Source: [Flexibacter] sp. ATCC 35208
GTDB taxonomy: Bacteria; Bacteroidota; Bacteroidia; Chitinophagales; Chitinophagaceae
Length of the DNA stretch: 64,000 nucleotides
Reading direction: 5' to 3'
Assembly: GCF_001975825.1 (NCBI RefSeq)
Contig: NZ_MTKN01000001.1
Span: forward strand, 339,016 to 403,015
Below, piece by piece: positions 25,214 through 34,591 of the stretch (position 1 is its first letter; the number at the start of each line of letters is the position of its first letter). The notes below the pieces were generated by a model. The model was not told the origin of the DNA. It made no database searches and saw only the letters and a program-made list of their open reading frames with translations. The translations under genes were made by a program, and so were the position numbers.

Positions 25214-27922
25214 ATGAAACAGTTATTGTCCGTCATCATATTATTTTGCGCCACTACTTTGTATGGGCAAACCGTACCTTCTCCCAAAGAACATTTTGGT
25301 TTTAATATGGGAGATGATTACAAGCTGGCAAATTATACACAGACAGCTGCGTATTTTCAGAAGCTAGCTGCCAGTCCACGTGTAAAACTGGTGGATATTG
25401 GATTGACTGAAGAAGGCAGGCATCAGTATATGCTCGTTATTTCTTCACCTGAAAATATCCAGCAATTAGAAAAGTATAAAAAGATTTCACAGCAACTGGC
25501 ACGTGCAGAAGGTATCAGTGAAATACAGGCAAGAGCGATGGCTGCTACAGGTAAAGCTGTAGTGTGGATAGATGGAGGATTGCATGCAACAGAGGTGGTG
25601 GGTTCACATCAGTTGATCGAAACGGCGTATCAACTCATCAGCAGAAATGATGATGAAACAAAACGCATTTTGGATAATGTGATCGTATTGATGACGCACG
25701 CCAACCCTGATGGACAGGAGCTGGTGGCTAACTGGTACATGCGTAATACAGATACGCTGAAGCGTACTACAGACCAGGTGCCTGTGTTGTATCAAAAGTA
25801 TATTGGTCACGATAATAACCGTGACTTCTATATGATGAACATGAGCGAAAGTGTAAATATGGGTAAGCAGCTGTTCTTAGAATGGATGCCCCAGATCATG
25901 TATAATCATCACCAACGCGGTCCGGAAGGCTCTGTATTAGCAGGGCCTCCATACCGCGATCCGTTCAATTATGTATTCGATCCTTTGATGATTACGGGTA
26001 TCGATGCATTGGGTGCGGCTATGTACAATCGCCTGAATGCGGAAGATAAACCGGGGTATACCAGATTGAATGGTTCCAGTTTTTCCACCTGGTATAATGG
26101 TGGATTACGTACTACGACACAGTTTCACAATATGATCGGGTTGCTTACTGAGATCATTGGGAACCCAACACCTGAAAAAGTACCTGTAGTACCACAGCGT
26201 TTAATTCCGAATGGTGCTACACCAAATCCGGTATTGCCACAGGATGTATGGCACTTCCGGCAGTCAATCGATTATTCCGTATCGCTGAACTATTCTGTGC
26301 TGGATTATGCTGCCAGACAGCGTGATGAAGTGTTGTACAACATTTATAAGATGGGGAAGAATGCGATAGATCGTGGTAACAGGGATAACTGGACATTATC
26401 TCCAAAAGGTGCGAATGCTATTACTGCTGCTTATAAAAAAGATAAGAATGATACGACTAAAGATGATGGTAGTGATCCTTATGGCTGGATGAAGCGTGGA
26501 AATAATATTCCGATGTCATACTATGATGCGGTGTATAAGAATCCTGCTACACGTGATCCAAGAGGGTATATCATATCAGCGGATCAGGCAGATTTTCCTA
26601 CGGCTGTGAAGTTTATCAATGCACTGATTAAAACTGGTATCAGTGTGCAGAAAGCGACTACTGCCTTTACGATAGAAGGGCAACAATATCCTGCGGGGTC
26701 CTTTATTGTTCGTACGAATCAGGCGTTTCGTCCGCATGTACTGGATATGTTTGAACCACAGGATCACCCGAATGATTTTCAGTATCCGGGAGGTCCTCCT
26801 ATTCATCCTTATGATGCTGCAGGGTGGACGTTGGCTTACCAGATGGGTGTGCAGTTTGACAGGATACTGAATGATTTTAGGGGTCCTTTTGCACAATTGC
26901 CTTATGGTGAATTGCAGGAGGTGAAGGCAGGAACATTGCCAGCAGGCAAAGCTGGTTATTTACTTAGTGGTAAACAGAATGATGTATTCACAGTCGTTAA
27001 CAAATTGCTGAACGAAGGGATAGATGTGTATAGAACAAAGACGGGCGATTTCTATGTAAGCAATAAGAAAGCAGCAGTAGATATATTAGGTGGTGCATCC
27101 ATCAATATAAAGCCTTTGAGCAAAAAGCCAGCTGATCTGGCAGCCGTAAAACCTGCACGCGTTGCATTGTGGGATAGTTACGGTGGTTCCATTCCTTCCG
27201 GTTGGGTAAGATGGTTATTAGAACAATACCACTTCCCATTCAAAGTGATCTATGCAAAAGACATTGACAAAGGCAATCTGAAGAAAGACTACGATGTCAT
27301 TGTATTTGTAACAAGAGCCATCCCACCTGTTTCAGGAGAGGAATCAAACCGTTATGGTTTTGCACAAAAAGCGCCTTCACCAAATGAAATCCCTGAGCAA
27401 TATCGTGGCATGCTCGGTAAGATCACCAAAGACACATCCATCCCTCAGTTAAAGGCCTTCTTAGAAGCAGGTGGTAATATAGTTACTATCGGTACCAGTA
27501 CGAACCTCGCTTATCATTTAGGCTTACCTGTGAAGAATGCACTGGTAGAAAATGGAAAGCCATTGCCGGGTACGAAGTACTTTATACCTGGTAGTATATT
27601 AAAGGCTCAATTTGATAGTACACTAATGGCGGCATATGGTATGCCTGCTACTGGTGACATCAATTTTGATAACAGCCCTGTTTTTAAAATTGATGCAGGT
27701 GCAAAAGAAGTAAAACCCATTGCCTGGTTTACTTCGGAAACGCCACTTCATAGTGGATGGGCCTGGGGACAAGCTTACCTAAAAGACGGTGTAGCAGCGT
27801 TTTGTGCACCGGTTGGCAAAGGAATGTTTTATGCTTATGGACCGGAAGTCACCTTCAGAGGACAGTCGCACGGCACGTTTAAGTTATTATTCAACACACT
27901 ATATCAGGAAGGGGGGCAATAA
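25214..27922 (+). CDS. Exported M14-family zinc carboxypeptidase, copy 2
   Basis: A 902-residue paralogue of the enzyme at 21039, with signal peptide (about 1-19), HATE zinc motif (124-127), HANPDGQEL and NNRDFYMMNMSE. The two copies match along the full length, but the linker near residue 405 differs and copy 2 has SDPYGWMKRG instead of the Lys-rich stretch. A 56-bp block is identical at DNA level between them (22587-22642 and 26747-26802). It is the last gene of the peptidase operon: a terminator stem begins within its last codons. The pair may have different cleavage preferences, but this cannot be judged from sequence. Confidence 0.88.
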   Translation: MKQLLSVIILFCATTLYGQTVPSPKEHFGFNMGDDYKLANYTQTAAYFQKLAASPRVKLVDIGLTEEGRHQYMLVISSPENIQQLEKYKKISQQLARAEGISEIQARAMAATGKAVVWIDGGLHATEVVGSHQLIETAYQLISRNDDETKRILDNVIVLMTHANPDGQELVANWYMRNTDTLKRTTDQVPVLYQKYIGHDNNRDFYMMNMSESVNMGKQLFLEWMPQIMYNHHQRGPEGSVLAGPPYRDPFNYVFDPLMITGIDALGAAMYNRLNAEDKPGYTRLNGSSFSTWYNGGLRTTTQFHNMIGLLTEIIGNPTPEKVPVVPQRLIPNGATPNPVLPQDVWHFRQSIDYSVSLNYSVLDYAARQRDEVLYNIYKMGKNAIDRGNRDNWTLSPKGANAITAAYKKDKNDTTKDDGSDPYGWMKRGNNIPMSYYDAVYKNPATRDPRGYIISADQADFPTAVKFINALIKTGISVQKATTAFTIEGQQYPAGSFIVRTNQAFRPHVLDMFEPQDHPNDFQYPGGPPIHPYDAAGWTLAYQMGVQFDRILNDFRGPFAQLPYGELQEVKAGTLPAGKAGYLLSGKQNDVFTVVNKLLNEGIDVYRTKTGDFYVSNKKAAVDILGGASINIKPLSKKPADLAAVKPARVALWDSYGGSIPSGWVRWLLEQYHFPFKVIYAKDIDKGNLKKDYDVIVFVTRAIPPVSGEESNRYGFAQKAPSPNEIPEQYRGMLGKITKDTSIPQLKAFLEAGGNIVTIGTSTNLAYHLGLPVKNALVENGKPLPGTKYFIPGSILKAQFDSTLMAAYGMPATGDINFDNSPVFKIDAGAKEVKPIAWFTSETPLHSGWAWGQAYLKDGVAAFCAPVGKGMFYAYGPEVTFRGQSHGTFKLLFNTLYQEGGQ

Positions 27923-27937
27923 GCCCCCTTTTTTTTG
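27911..27937 (+). terminator. Rho-independent terminator overlapping the M14 copy 2 stop codon
   Basis: GGGGGC and GCCCCC form the stem, the stop codon TAA (27920-27922) lies in the loop and eight T follow. The left arm encodes the last Gly-Gly-Gln of the protein. Confidence 0.92.
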
Positions 27938-27982
27938 TACCAAAAATTCCACCTATATTTCCGGTACTATTCAACAGCACAC

Positions 27983-30319
27983 ATGAAAAAACCTATCCTT
28001 CTGCTTTTACTGCTGGTGTACACCGGTAGTATCGCATTGGCACAAAAAGTACCACAACGTGGCTCCGACACGACCTTATTCGGCGACAATAACCAACCAA
28101 CAAGAAGTGATTACCTGGCCGGGTTTGAAAAAGTTTTTCAGACCATGAATAAAGTACCACTGGTTACGAGTTCCTTTACCCATCTTCCGGACATCCAGTC
28201 CCATCTGAAAGATGCCGATTCTGTACTGGAAATACTGAAAGACCGTTTTTCCGGCAATGACAGGAGTCTCAATATCCGAAACCTCCAGATGTACCAGTCC
28301 TTATTGGAAGAACTGAACAATACCATGGGAGAATTCGGAAAGACACTAAATGGTTATGACCAGAAACTGGATGAGGTCAAAAAGGAAATCCGGGACCTCC
28401 GAAAGGATACCCTGATGCGTGGTTTGTTCAAGGATTCTGTACTCAGAGCCACCTTTACGCCACAACTGCAAACTTTACGTACCAAGTTCAAAAGAGCGGA
28501 TAGTCTGGTAAAATCTAATACCGCTATCCTCAATGACCTGAAGGCAAGAGTTTCTACCAATGCGATCACCATCGAAGAATTGGGGTATCAGACAGAAGAT
28601 GCCCTGAAAACAGCCGGTGGCCGTGCATTTACGAAAGAACGTCTCTACCTGTGGGAACCCGTTTCCGAGCTGGGACGAAGACCTCCTACCGGTGGTTTTA
28701 AGAAGTCTGTGAATGCAGAGCAAAAGCTGGCAGGTTACTACTTCAAAAATACCCGCAGCAAGCGCTCCCTGTTATGGATAATAGGCATTGTATTCTTTGG
28801 CTGGATCAATTTTAACTTCCGGAGTCTGAAGAAATTAAATAAGCTCAGTGCGATCAAGGAGTTTGATTTCAAATATGTCAAGGCGTTACCATGGCTTATG
28901 ACGTTTGTACTGATCCTGAACCTGGCGCCTTTATTTGATCACAATGCACCGGCTATTTATATAGAGACGACACAGTTTTTCCTGATGGTGTTGTTGACAC
29001 CTGTCTTCTATAAATTACTACCCCGCCAGATCTTTATGGGTTGGGGTTTATTCATGCTCTTATTCCTCTTCCTGCCTATCATCAGGGTATTAGGATTACC
29101 TATGCGCCTTATGCGGTATGCGAATGTGGTACATGATGTAGTAGCGATTGTAATTGGGGTATTATTTATACAGATCCGCAGTTTCCGCAAAGAATATCGT
29201 TTGATGTGGTGGGCGGTGATATTGTATACCTTCCTGAATGTGCTGGCAGTATTAATGAACCTGTTTGGTCGTGTGACGTTGTCCCAGATCTTTAGTTCCA
29301 CAGCGGTATATGCACTGGCACAGGTAGCGAGTCTCAGCATTTTTGTACAATTAACGATCGAGGCATTTCTCCTGCAAATACAAGGTAGTCGTATCCGTAA
29401 GCACTATCCTGAGCACTTCGATGTGGCAGATATCAAGAAATCCCTCTTCCGGTTTATATCTGTGCTGGCGGTGTTGATCTGGGCGATTGTATTCAGCACC
29501 AACCTGAATATCTATGATACATTCAACGATGGCCTGAAGACGTTGTTCCAGACTTCTGTTGTCATTGGCAGTAGTTCCTTCACAATTGGCGGGGTGATAT
29601 TGTTCCTGGGTATTATCTGGGTGGCGAATTTCCTACAGAAGTACATTGCCTATTTCTTTGGGGATATCGGTGACGATGCCGCCTTTGATGATAAGGGGCA
29701 GCGTTCCAGATTGCTGGTGACCAGGCTGATCTTGCTGGTGCTTGCTTTCCTGCTGGCTATCAGTGCATCAGGTTTGCCTGTTGATAAGATTACTGTGATC
29801 CTGGGTGCTTTGGGTGTGGGTATTGGTCTGGGTTTACAGAGCATCGTCAACAACTTTGTATCCGGTATCATCCTGATCTTTGACCGCCCACTCCGTATTG
29901 GTGATATGGTGGAGATTGGTAGTAACAAAGGTCGTGTAAAAGAGATTGGGATCCGCAGTAGTACCCTGCTTACCGAAGATGGGGCAGAGGTGATATTGCC
30001 AAACGGGGATGTGCTTTCGAAAGAAATTACCAACTGGACCCTGAGTAATAACAGTGCCCGCATCAATTTCAATTATAAGGTAGCCAGGCTGGAAGATCCT
30101 GAAACTGTGAAGCAGGAATTGAAAGAGCTGATCATCGCCAATGAGCAGGTGTTGGGAAGAAGAGAGGTTGAGATTATTATGAACCTGGTCAGTGCGGGTA
30201 CCATGTCTGTAAGGATTGCTTTCTGGTGCAGAGACATCATGAAAGTCACTGTGATAGAGGCAGAGATCAATAATGCCATATACAATTATTTTGAGCAAAA
30301 GGGTATTGTGACCCAATAA
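27983..30319 (+). CDS. MscS-family mechanosensitive channel with long N-terminal extracytoplasmic extension
   Basis: A 778-residue channel of the MscK/MscM size class that should open on membrane tension. It has a signal peptide (about 1-22) and a long helical, coiled-coil-like periplasmic region (about 50-245, with many Leu/Lys/Asp heptads). Several transmembrane segments follow (from about 255). The MscS core has the Gly/Ala-rich pore helix (about 605-625, LGALGVGIGLGLQSIVNNF) and then the beta domain VEIGSNKGRVKEIGIRSSTLLT. ATG 27983 is preferred: it starts directly with the signal peptide, while the longer frame from 27935 runs into the upstream terminator. It is monocistronic, flanked by terminators. 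Confidence 0.92.
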   Translation: MKKPILLLLLLVYTGSIALAQKVPQRGSDTTLFGDNNQPTRSDYLAGFEKVFQTMNKVPLVTSSFTHLPDIQSHLKDADSVLEILKDRFSGNDRSLNIRNLQMYQSLLEELNNTMGEFGKTLNGYDQKLDEVKKEIRDLRKDTLMRGLFKDSVLRATFTPQLQTLRTKFKRADSLVKSNTAILNDLKARVSTNAITIEELGYQTEDALKTAGGRAFTKERLYLWEPVSELGRRPPTGGFKKSVNAEQKLAGYYFKNTRSKRSLLWIIGIVFFGWINFNFRSLKKLNKLSAIKEFDFKYVKALPWLMTFVLILNLAPLFDHNAPAIYIETTQFFLMVLLTPVFYKLLPRQIFMGWGLFMLLFLFLPIIRVLGLPMRLMRYANVVHDVVAIVIGVLFIQIRSFRKEYRLMWWAVILYTFLNVLAVLMNLFGRVTLSQIFSSTAVYALAQVASLSIFVQLTIEAFLLQIQGSRIRKHYPEHFDVADIKKSLFRFISVLAVLIWAIVFSTNLNIYDTFNDGLKTLFQTSVVIGSSSFTIGGVILFLGIIWVANFLQKYIAYFFGDIGDDAAFDDKGQRSRLLVTRLILLVLAFLLAISASGLPVDKITVILGALGVGIGLGLQSIVNNFVSGIILIFDRPLRIGDMVEIGSNKGRVKEIGIRSSTLLTEDGAEVILPNGDVLSKEITNWTLSNNSARINFNYKVARLEDPETVKQELKELIIANEQVLGRREVEIIMNLVSAGTMSVRIAFWCRDIMKVTVIEAEINNAIYNYFEQKGIVTQ

Positions 30320-30336
30320 AAAAAATGTTAAAAAAG

Positions 30337-30375
30337 AAAAGCCCGGTACTCCTTATGGAGTCCGGGCTTTTTTTT
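30337..30375 (+). terminator. Rho-independent terminator after the MscS gene
   Basis: A long stem with AGCCCGG pairing with CCGGGCT and ACTCC with GGAGT (a T-T mismatch lies between) closes a TTAT loop and is followed by nine T. Confidence 0.92.
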
Positions 30376-30405
30376 CATCCTATATTCGTAACGACTTAAC
30401 CTCTT

Positions 30406-31479
30406 ATGCAAAAAATTACCTTATTACTGTTATTGAGCATTTGGATGGGACAAGCTGCTATGGCACAGGCTAACAAGGATACGGCGGATGCCAGGTATAA
30501 AGCAGCCATTGCAATGATGGAGGACGGAAAACCAGCAGCAGCAATACCATTGCTCGAAGAAGCGATTAAACTGAACCCGGATGAATGGAGTTATTATTAC
30601 GAGATTGCGTACTCGAAATACATGCAACAGGATTATAAAGCTGCGATCGATATTACCAAAAAGCTGACAAAGCGGAAGGATATCAACAGCAGGGTATACC
30701 AGCTGCTAGGCAATGCCTATGACCTGACCGGCAAGCGGGATAAGGCCCTGGATGCTTATGAGAAAGGGTTAAAGGCATTTCCGGATGCAGGTAATCTGTA
30801 CCTGGAACGGGGTGTGATGGAGATCGGTATCAAGGATTATAATAAAGCTTTAAGTTATTTTGAAAAGGGGATCGAGGTAGATCCTATGTTTCCTTCCAAT
30901 TATTACTGGGCGTCCAAAATCTTTCTGAGCACACAGGAAGAGGTATGGGGGATGATATATGGAGAGATCTTTTTGAACCTGGAACGAGGTTCCAGGCGGA
31001 CGGACGAGATTAGTAAGCAGTTGTACCTGACGTATAAAGGGGAAATTCAGTTTAAAGACGATACATTGGTGACGGTGAGCTTTTGCAAGCAGAATGTGAT
31101 GGCAATTTCTCCGGATGGCAAGTACAACCTGCCTTTTGGGGTGATGGTGTATGAACCTGTATTGCTGCTGTCCGTGGCAGGGGAGAAGATTATTAATTTA
31201 CCTTCTTTAAACAGGATCAGGACCCGGTTTGTGGAAAACTACCAGAATATGGCACTTGCGAAAAAGACACCGGTCGTTTTGTTTGACTATGAGCAGCAGG
31301 TAAAAGATGCGGGTTTCATGGAGGAATATAATTACTGGATCCTTGCGGAAGGAGATGATAAGCAGTTTGAAGAATGGAGAGGGGAACATAAGAAGGAATG
31401 GGAGGATTTTATCGGGTGGTTTAAGAAGAATCCCTTGAAGATTACACAGGAGAACAAGTTTTATAGAGCGAAGTACTAA
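30406..31479 (+). CDS. Exported TPR-repeat protein
   Basis: A 357-residue protein with a signal peptide (about 1-21, ends AMAQ) and TPR repeats between about 28 and 170 (for example AIPLLEEAIKLNPDEWSYYYEIA, ALSYFEKGIEVDPMFPSNYYW in separate repeats). These repeats usually mediate protein contacts. The C-terminal half (about 190-357) is not an obvious TPR and has no family that I recognise. It may be periplasmic. The stop overlaps the putative -7 box of the Crp-like gene, which starts 10 bp later, so the two may be partly co-transcribed. Specific role unknown. Confidence 0.8.
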   Translation: MQKITLLLLLSIWMGQAAMAQANKDTADARYKAAIAMMEDGKPAAAIPLLEEAIKLNPDEWSYYYEIAYSKYMQQDYKAAIDITKKLTKRKDINSRVYQLLGNAYDLTGKRDKALDAYEKGLKAFPDAGNLYLERGVMEIGIKDYNKALSYFEKGIEVDPMFPSNYYWASKIFLSTQEEVWGMIYGEIFLNLERGSRRTDEISKQLYLTYKGEIQFKDDTLVTVSFCKQNVMAISPDGKYNLPFGVMVYEPVLLLSVAGEKIINLPSLNRIRTRFVENYQNMALAKKTPVVLFDYEQQVKDAGFMEEYNYWILAEGDDKQFEEWRGEHKKEWEDFIGWFKKNPLKITQENKFYRAKY

Positions 31480-31484
31480 CTTTA
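31477..31484 (+). promoter_or_regulatory. Putative -7 box for the Crp-like regulator gene
   Basis: TAACTTTA, the same octamer as before rel, overlaps the stop codon of the TPR gene and lies 4 nt before the ATG. No -33 box is visible. Tentative. Confidence 0.3.
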
Positions 31485-31488
31485 GTGC

Positions 31489-32079
31489 ATGACTGAACTG
31501 GAAAAATTAGAAACGGCGGTAAGGAGCTTTTGCGGTATTGACGAGCAGAGTTTTGCTTTGTCATTGCCGTATTGGGAATTGCGGACGTACCAGAAGGGGG
31601 AGTATTATAATGAGTACAGGAATGTGTGTAAGCATCTGGGTTTCATCGTGGATGGCGTGTTCCGCACCTATTATGTGAATGCGGAGACAGGGGAGGAGAA
31701 GAACATGTTGTTTTATACAAGGAACCAGATGGTGACAGCTTTTAAGAGCTTTTTGACCCGTCGGCCCTGTAATTTTTATACGGAGAGTATGGTAGAGTCT
31801 ACCATTTTATATATACATGTCGATCATTTACAGGCATTATATAAACAATCTCATGAGTGGGAGCGGTTTGGGAGATATATAGCCGAGGTGGCTTTTAACC
31901 TGATGATGGAGCATACAGAGGATTTTCTCTTTAAGAGTCCGGAAGAGCGGTATGTACAGATAGTGGAGCAGCATCCGGATTTGGTGAACCAGGTGCCGTT
32001 ATATCATATCGCATCCTACCTGGGCATAGCGGGTCCATCATTGAGCAGGATCAGAAAGCGCATGCAGAAAAAAAATTAA
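31489..32079 (+). CDS. Crp/Fnr-family transcriptional regulator
   Basis: A 196-residue regulator. The N-terminal cyclic-nucleotide-binding-type beta-barrel spans about 20-125 (YQKGEYYNEYRNVCKHLGFIV, then VDGVFRTYYV). The C-terminal DNA-binding part is short: VPLYHIASYLGIAGPSLSRIRKRM (about 167-190) is the helix-turn-helix. It lacks the Fnr-type iron-sulfur cysteines and the full RES-phosphate cassette of CRP, so cAMP binding is not expected. Such small Crp-like proteins are very common in Bacteroidota and usually have unknown ligands. It is preceded by a TPR gene and followed by a DUF6427-like membrane gene that has its own promoter. Confidence 0.88.
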   Translation: MTELEKLETAVRSFCGIDEQSFALSLPYWELRTYQKGEYYNEYRNVCKHLGFIVDGVFRTYYVNAETGEEKNMLFYTRNQMVTAFKSFLTRRPCNFYTESMVESTILYIHVDHLQALYKQSHEWERFGRYIAEVAFNLMMEHTEDFLFKSPEERYVQIVEQHPDLVNQVPLYHIASYLGIAGPSLSRIRKRMQKKN

Positions 32080-32089
32080 TATTTTACTT

Positions 32090-32097
32090 TACCTTTG
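32090..32097 (+). promoter_or_regulatory. -7 promoter box (TACCTTTG) upstream of the DUF6427-like gene
   Basis: TACCTTTG is an exact TAnnTTTG match in the 52-bp gap between the Crp-like stop and the GTG start at 32132. No TTTG is found 19 nt upstream, so only the -7 part is supported. Confidence 0.45.
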
Positions 32098-32131
32098 GAA
32101 CGCTTTCAAAAGTAGAAAAGAGAACTAGATT

Positions 32132-33118
32132 GTGGTTAAATTCTTCCGCTCCGGCAACCCTCTAACAGTATTACTACTGTTAATATATACATTGGTAGTA
32201 AAGTTCTATTACCTTCTCCATCCGGCTACTTACCTGGCCGACGGCTCTGAAGGGTTATTATATGACCTGCTGGTAAAATGGCTGAAGGCACTCGTAGGCC
32301 CCAGTCCGTTCTTTTTTACCTCCCTGGCTATCATGATCCTGTTATTGCAGGCTTTGCTGATCACTAAGATTGTGAATCACCAGCGTCTTTTTGCCAAGCC
32401 GAACTATTTACCTGCCATGGCATACATGCTTTTCACCTCCCTGCTGGAAGGCTGGAATGTATTTTCACCTGCTTTGCTTGTGAACCTCATCATGCTGTGG
32501 GTATTCTCTTCCATTACATTGCTATATACCCGCACCTCCGCCAGAGATGTGGTATTTAATATAGGGTTTGCACTTGGTATCTGTGGATTATTCTATTTCC
32601 CGGCCATTATATTCTGTCTGCTATTGTTAATGAGTTTGTTGATAATGAGACCGTTCCGACTGGCAGAATGGATTATTGCCGTATTGGGACTGGTAGGTCC
32701 GCTGTATTTGCTGGGTACTTATCTTTTCCTCACAGACCAATGGGCATTATTCACAAAAATCCCAAGAATTGGTTTTTCCATAGAGCTCATGTTGCACTAT
32801 AAGGTATGGGGTGCCATTGTAATCAGTGTAGTATTTTTCCTGTTAGGATGGCTGCTGTTGCAGCGAAGCCTGAAGAAGATGCTGATTCAGGGCCGGAAGA
32901 TATGGGGAGTATTGGTGATATATGTGTTCGTAGCCATGCTGATTCCTTTCTTTAATATACATTTCTCTCCAGCTTACTGGGTACTGGCTATATTGCCATT
33001 GTCTATGTTCGTCGCCAATGTATACTGGTCCATCCGGAATAATACCATGGCTAATGTAATCCACCTATTAACGGTGGCTTATGTGATTGTGATGCAGTGG
33101 TTTAGTGCGAATCATTAA
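32132..33118 (+). CDS. Multi-pass inner-membrane protein, DUF6427-like
   Basis: A 328-residue hydrophobic protein with about nine or ten predicted transmembrane segments (for example LTVLLLLIYTLVVKFYYLL near the start, VLVIYVFVAMLIPFF and VIHLLTVAYVIVMQWF at the end). It starts with VKFFRSGNP, similar to the N-termini of Bacteroidota DUF6427 proteins; that family call is from memory and moderate. Function unknown. GTG 32132 is the only start that fits the hydrophobic N-terminus, because there is no in-frame ATG before it. A perfect -7 box lies 35 bp upstream and a weak terminator overlaps its stop, so it is probably a single-gene unit. Confidence 0.75.
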   Translation: MVKFFRSGNPLTVLLLLIYTLVVKFYYLLHPATYLADGSEGLLYDLLVKWLKALVGPSPFFFTSLAIMILLLQALLITKIVNHQRLFAKPNYLPAMAYMLFTSLLEGWNVFSPALLVNLIMLWVFSSITLLYTRTSARDVVFNIGFALGICGLFYFPAIIFCLLLLMSLLIMRPFRLAEWIIAVLGLVGPLYLLGTYLFLTDQWALFTKIPRIGFSIELMLHYKVWGAIVISVVFFLLGWLLLQRSLKKMLIQGRKIWGVLVIYVFVAMLIPFFNIHFSPAYWVLAILPLSMFVANVYWSIRNNTMANVIHLLTVAYVIVMQWFSANH

Positions 33119-33145
33119 AGCCCCTCTCAGCGGCTTTTATTTTGA
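33117..33145 (+). terminator. Weak Rho-independent terminator after the DUF6427-like gene
   Basis: AAAGCC pairs with GGCTTT around a 9-nt loop, followed by TTTATTTTG. The stem is short and the T run is interrupted. Confidence 0.45.
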
Positions 33146-33278
33146 ACGGCTATGGAAATGTGCAAACGGCACAGTAATTTTGTGGTTTTTCCGGTACTTT
33201 GCGTCCAATGGTCTAGGTCGTAAATATTGGTTAAAATCAATAAGATATATTTAAGATCATAAAATTCAACTATTTAAT

Positions 33279-33971
33279 ATGAAATTCGGCGTAGTCACCT
33301 TTCCTGGCTCTAATTGCGATCATGATATGATAGACGCCCTGCGTAATGACCTTGGGCAGGAAGTGATAGAGTTATGGCACAAGGATAAAGACCTCAGCAT
33401 GTTCAATACAGAAGATTGCATTGTACTGCCAGGTGGTTTTTCTTATGGCGATTATCTGCGTTGTGGTGCTATTGCCCGCTTTAGCCCAATGATGCAGAGC
33501 GTGATCGAATTTGCAAATAAAGGTGGTCGTGTAATTGGAGTTTGTAATGGTTTCCAGATCCTTGTTGAAGCGGGTCTGTTACCTGGCGCCCTGTTGCGCA
33601 ATGAGAATCAACAGTTCGTTTGTAAAAATGTGTACCTGAAGAGTGAAAATACTGTTGCTTCCATGACTAAGGATGTAACCGGTCGTCCGCTGATGATTCC
33701 GGTAGCACATGGTGAAGGCCGCTATTATGCTGATAAGGCGACGCTGGAAAGTCTGCAGTCGAACAACCAGATCCTGTTCCGCTATTGCGACGAATTTGGT
33801 AACGTAGTGGAAGATGCAAATCCAAACGGTGCTACCCTGAACATTGCAGGTATCTGCAACAAGGAGCGGAATGTATTTGGTCTGATGCCTCACCCTGAAA
33901 GGGCTACCCGCGATGTACTGGGAAATACCGATGGGCAGCTGATATTCCAGAGCCTGATCAACAACAACTGA
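33279..33971 (+). CDS. purQ: Phosphoribosylformylglycinamidine synthase subunit PurQ (glutaminase)
   Basis: A class I glutamine amidotransferase of 230 residues that supplies ammonia to PurL for FGAM formation in purine synthesis. The triad is visible: nucleophile Cys89 in GVCNGFQIL and His205/Glu207 in LMPHPERA. The N-terminus [16 protein letters not shown] and [17 protein letters not shown] (about 51-67) are diagnostic. Free-standing PurQ implies the PurL-PurS split form, but no purL or purS is next to it. It follows a 160-bp gap in which no clear promoter is assigned. A DsbD-alpha-like gene starts 50 bp downstream, on the same strand. Confidence 0.96.
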   Translation: MKFGVVTFPGSNCDHDMIDALRNDLGQEVIELWHKDKDLSMFNTEDCIVLPGGFSYGDYLRCGAIARFSPMMQSVIEFANKGGRVIGVCNGFQILVEAGLLPGALLRNENQQFVCKNVYLKSENTVASMTKDVTGRPLMIPVAHGEGRYYADKATLESLQSNNQILFRYCDEFGNVVEDANPNGATLNIAGICNKERNVFGLMPHPERATRDVLGNTDGQLIFQSLINNN

Positions 33972-34020
33972 TTTGTTTAGAAGTATAGTATAAAATCAGC
34001 CAACCAGTTAAAAAAAACGT

Positions 34021-34476
34021 ATGAAACAATTATTAACAGCGATCTGTCTGTTCGCTTTGCCCCTGCTGGCAAGTGCGCAGATAGAGAATCCGGTGAAGTG
34101 GAGCTTTACGTCGAAGAAGATCAACGCTACCACGTATGAATTGCACATGACAGCTACTATAGAAGGTGGCTGGCACCTGTATGCACAGGAAGCGGGAGAA
34201 GGTCCGGTACCTACCTCCTTCAAGTTCACCAAAAGCCCACTGGTAGTAAACGAGGGTAAGGTGACTGAAGTTGGTAAGCTGCATAAGGCTTTCGACAAGA
34301 ACTTTGACTCAGAGCTGAAATACTACGAAAATCAGGTAGACTTCGTACAAAAAGTAACCGTGAAAGGTAAAGCAGCTACCAAGGTAAAAGGATCTGTAGA
34401 ATTCATGACCTGTGATGATCATGAGTGTCTGCCTCCGAAATCAGTAGACTTTGCTATTTCCGTAGGAGGAAAATAA
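34021..34476 (+). CDS. Exported single-domain DsbD alpha-like protein with intact Cys pair
   Basis: A 151-residue exported protein with a signal peptide (about 1-19, ends ASA before Gln20). The rest matches the N-terminal Ig-like alpha domain of DsbD (WSFTSKKI, then GGWHLYAQEAGEGPVPTSF). FMTCDDHECLPP holds Cys131 and Cys136, the exchange pair that in DsbD takes electrons from the gamma domain and passes them to periplasmic partners. The gene lies 115 bp before a full-length DsbD whose own alpha domain lacks these cysteines, so this free domain may serve as its periplasmic acceptor. It is otherwise similar to stand-alone DsbD-alpha proteins of Bacteroidota. Confidence 0.85.
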   Translation: MKQLLTAICLFALPLLASAQIENPVKWSFTSKKINATTYELHMTATIEGGWHLYAQEAGEGPVPTSFKFTKSPLVVNEGKVTEVGKLHKAFDKNFDSELKYYENQVDFVQKVTVKGKAATKVKGSVEFMTCDDHECLPPKSVDFAISVGGK

Positions 34477-34523
34477 TTAATACAGGAAGCTGTACACCAC
34501 AGTTTTTCCGTACACGTCAATTG

Positions 34524-34549
34524 AAACGAGTTCCCTGAGGAACTCGTTT
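34524..34549 (+). terminator. Hairpin between the two dsbD-related genes
   Basis: A perfect 11-bp inverted repeat (AAACGAGTTCC against GGAACTCGTTT) with a four-base loop. The T stretch after it is broken by ATTG, so it may be a partial terminator or an mRNA-stabilising hairpin that lowers expression of the downstream gene. Confidence 0.55.
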
Positions 34550-34591
34550 ATTGTTTGAAATGGGAATCAGTCTCTAAATCCTATTATCTAT

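Noticed and set aside
21039..27922. Mobile element as the cause of the duplicated M14 genes
   Set aside because: No inverted repeats, target-site duplication or transposase is seen; the genes fit smoothly in one operon.
33160..33200. TTTTG...TACTTTG as a purQ promoter
   Set aside because: The boxes are only about 11 nt apart and the -7 box has one base too few; I did not call it.
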